Below are positions 5,424 to 6,279 of a stretch of 6,279 nt of DNA, in pieces. This DNA is from Alphaproteobacteria bacterium (lineage in GTDB: Bacteria; Pseudomonadota; Alphaproteobacteria; Rhizobiales; Rhizobiaceae): positions 1 through 6,279 of the forward strand of contig JAFKFE010000371.1 in assembly GCA_017308345.1 (NCBI GenBank), read 5' to 3'. The notes under the pieces were generated by a model, which was given only the letters and a program-made list of their open reading frames with translations, was not told the DNA's origin and did not search any database. How positions within the stretch are numbered: the stretch's first letter is position 1; each line of letters begins with the position of its first letter. The translations under genes were made by a program, and so were the position numbers.

Positions 5424-5684
5424 CTAATTTCGCTTGCCGCGTCTGCCCACTTCAGCCGTGACCATGCGCGCGAAATAGGATTGGGGCGATCGATCCTCGA
5501 TAAGCTTGGCACGCGCCAGGGCGGCATCGCCGTAGAATTCGATCAGCACCGCGGCGGCCCGGGCGGCATCGGCCCGCAACCGGCCGAAATCAGGCTGGCC
5601 GCTTTCGATCGAGGGCTCGCTCTTGGCAATCACGTCAAGCATGGCTTGCAACTTGTCAGGAGTGCCGCCCTCGTCTTCGTTCAT
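5424..5684 (-). CDS. Small hypothetical protein, helical
   Basis: An 86-residue protein not recognised as a named family. Residues 1-34 are acidic and polar (MNEDEGG...). Residues 35-79 are Ala-, Arg- and Leu-rich and probably form two or three helices (RLRADAARAAAVLIEFYGDAALARAKLIEDR, then SPQSYFARMVTAEV), ending in a basic GRRGKRN. It has no signal peptide, membrane segment or cysteine. The ATG at 5684 has GGA about 9 bases upstream. Starts at 5720 or 5765 would add an N-terminal stretch of unlike composition and have no good ribosome-binding site. It is convergent with the PAS gene and divergent from the 64-residue gene. Coding is supported by protein-like composition and a clean start; function is unknown. 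Confidence 0.65.
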   Translation of the reverse strand: MNEDEGGTPDKLQAMLDVIAKSEPSIESGQPDFGRLRADAARAAAVLIEFYGDAALARAKLIEDRSPQSYFARMVTAEVGRRGKRN

Positions 5685-5853
5685 GGTCGCTATCCGATTG
5701 GGCACGTAAAATATCGACATTTCCGCAGATTGTCCAACAGGTTCGTTGGTCGGACGCCAGTGCAACCGGGTACAGCTACACCGCGCACGGGGTCACAACC
5801 TTCATGCAAGCATAGTGATCCAGACTTACCGCGCAGACATTTGGGGGGCACCT
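5685..5853. promoter_or_regulatory. Divergent intergenic region between two small hypothetical genes
   Basis: These 169 bases must hold start signals for both flanking genes, but no promoter reads clearly. CCAAC (5734-5738) and GTTGG (5745-5749) form a short dyad, with GTCC (5732-5735) and GGAC (5752-5755) as an alternative outer pair. The segment AAATATCGACATTT (5708-5721) contains AAAT/ATTT ends around a 6-base centre. Confidence 0.35.
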
Positions 5854-6048
5854 ATGGACCAGCCTAGCAAAATGGAAAACCTGCAGTTTGCGCAGGGGAT
5901 TTTGCGAGAACTTCGCCAGAAGGCGGAAGCCGACGGCGAAAAGCTCCTGACCTATCTTATCGACATGGCTTACCTCGAGGCCAGCGACCGTATCCGCGCC
6001 CACTGGATCGGCAGCCACGAACATGAAGGCCGCCGCGCCAAGGGCTGA
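5854..6048 (+). CDS. Small helical protein resembling the PAS protein's C-terminal tail
   Basis: A 64-residue protein with no named family recognised. Residues about 8-47 are strongly helical, with the core ADGEKLLTYLIDMAYLEASDRI (26-47), followed by a His/Arg-rich end. Aligned without gaps to residues 148-171 of the PAS protein encoded at 4852-5397, 8 of 24 positions are identical (A, G, L, Y, L, D, E, R), and most others in the core are conservative (M/L, S/T, L/I, V/A). This suggests a shared dimerisation or docking module. The ATG at 5854 has a GGGGGG tract (5843-5848) 5 bases upstream; an in-frame start further upstream would add a stretch of unlike composition. It is divergent from the 86-residue gene and followed by a hairpin at 6065. 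Confidence 0.7.
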   Translation: MDQPSKMENLQFAQGILRELRQKAEADGEKLLTYLIDMAYLEASDRIRAHWIGSHEHEGRRAKG

Positions 6049-6060
6049 GACGCCCAGAGA

Positions 6061-6092
6061 GTCCGGAAAAGCGCGCCGCGGTTTTCCGTGCC
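6061..6092. repeat. GGAAAA...TTTTCC hairpin resembling an abundant rhizobial intergenic palindrome
   Basis: GGAAAA (6065-6070) pairs with TTTTCC (6082-6087). Inside, CGC (6072-6074) pairs with GCG (6078-6080) past a G-G mismatch. The wording GTCCGGAAAAG...GCGGTTTTCCG closely resembles the palindromic intergenic element found in many copies in Mesorhizobium and other rhizobia (RIME-like; from memory). It lies 16 bases after the 64-residue gene and is followed by AAATTTT, so it may also help terminate that transcript. Confidence 0.5.
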
Positions 6093-6177
6093 AAATTTTC
6101 CCGAAGCGATACCCGGAGCGGTTCCGCGTTTCGATCAGAGGCTGGATCGCCCAGGCCCAACGAAGCATCCTGAATGC

Positions 6178-6213
6178 AAAAAAGCCCGCCATGCCTCTTC
6201 GGCATGGCGGGCT
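6178..6213 (-). terminator. Strong rho-independent terminator of a leftward gene beyond the right edge
   Basis: AGCCCGCCATGCC (6183-6195) and GGCATGGCGGGCT (6201-6213) form a perfect 13-base stem with a 5-base TCTTC loop. A run of six A (6178-6183), the last of which is also in the stem, gives a U-tract when read on the minus strand. There is no T-tract on the plus-strand side, so it terminates leftward transcription coming from the right. Confidence 0.88.
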
Positions 6214-6232
6214 GGACCTCGGGCGATCAAGG

Positions 6233-6279
6233 CTAGATGCAATAGACTCGCCGCCGATCTATGACGCGGCGGCCTTTTG
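6233..6279 (-). CDS. Possible C-terminal end of a gene entering from the right (frame uncertain)
   Basis: The strong leftward terminator implies a minus-strand gene ending just to its right. Two frames fit. One ends at TAG 6235-6233, giving ...GRRVIDRRRVYCI, 19 bases before the hairpin. The other ends at TAG 6261-6259, giving ...KAAAS, 45 bases before it. There is too little sequence to choose or to name the product. Confidence 0.3.
   Translation of the reverse strand, partial: KGRRVIDRRRVYCI

Overview
The window reads as a piece of a GC-rich alphaproteobacterial chromosome, most likely from the Hyphomicrobiales and plausibly Mesorhizobium or a close relative. This rests on protein flavour: a LacI regulator next to a sugar ABC ATPase, a GFA-domain protein, a small rhizobial-type exported protein and a PAS_3 protein. 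It also rests on dense high-GC coding and a GGAAAA...TTTTCC intergenic hairpin of the type abundant in rhizobia. No database search was possible, so the genus is an inference.

Left third (1-2953), all on the minus strand. An SLC13/ArsB-like membrane transporter (2953 to 1727) is followed, after a 158 bp gap, by a LacI-family repressor (1568 to 555). The repressor overlaps by 4 bases (ATGA) the start of a ribose/xylose-type sugar ABC transporter ATPase (558 to beyond base 1). The gap holds a plausible promoter whose -35 region abuts an AAACGTTT palindrome typical of LacI-family operators, so the regulator-plus-ATPase unit is probably autoregulated. The transporter is probably a separate unit.

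Middle (2954-4333). A roughly 200 bp divergent intergenic region carries two mutually exclusive hairpins. It leads into three plus-strand genes: a 70-residue cysteine-rich protein with two CxxC-[HN]-G knuckles, a 101-residue exported protein with four cysteines in the mature part, and a 146-residue GFA/CENP-V-type zinc protein with all seven expected cysteines.

Right third (4334-6279). About 500 bp without a convincing gene contains an island of about 42% GC (4561-4800, counted by hand). The island holds a TGTCA-N4-TGACA dyad and an AT-rich hairpin followed by six T. It precedes a 181-residue PAS_3 protein. A convergent 86-residue helical protein follows on the minus strand, and then a divergent 64-residue protein on the plus strand. 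The 64-residue protein matches the C-terminal tail of the PAS protein without gaps (8 of 24 positions, including G-x3-L-x-YL-x-D-x4-E-x3-R). A rhizobial-type hairpin follows. Near the right edge a strong rho-independent terminator serves a minus-strand gene whose body lies outside the window.

No complete, clearly new system is visible. The best leads are the shared PAS-tail/stand-alone helical module with its AT-rich control region, and the cysteine-rich mini-protein.
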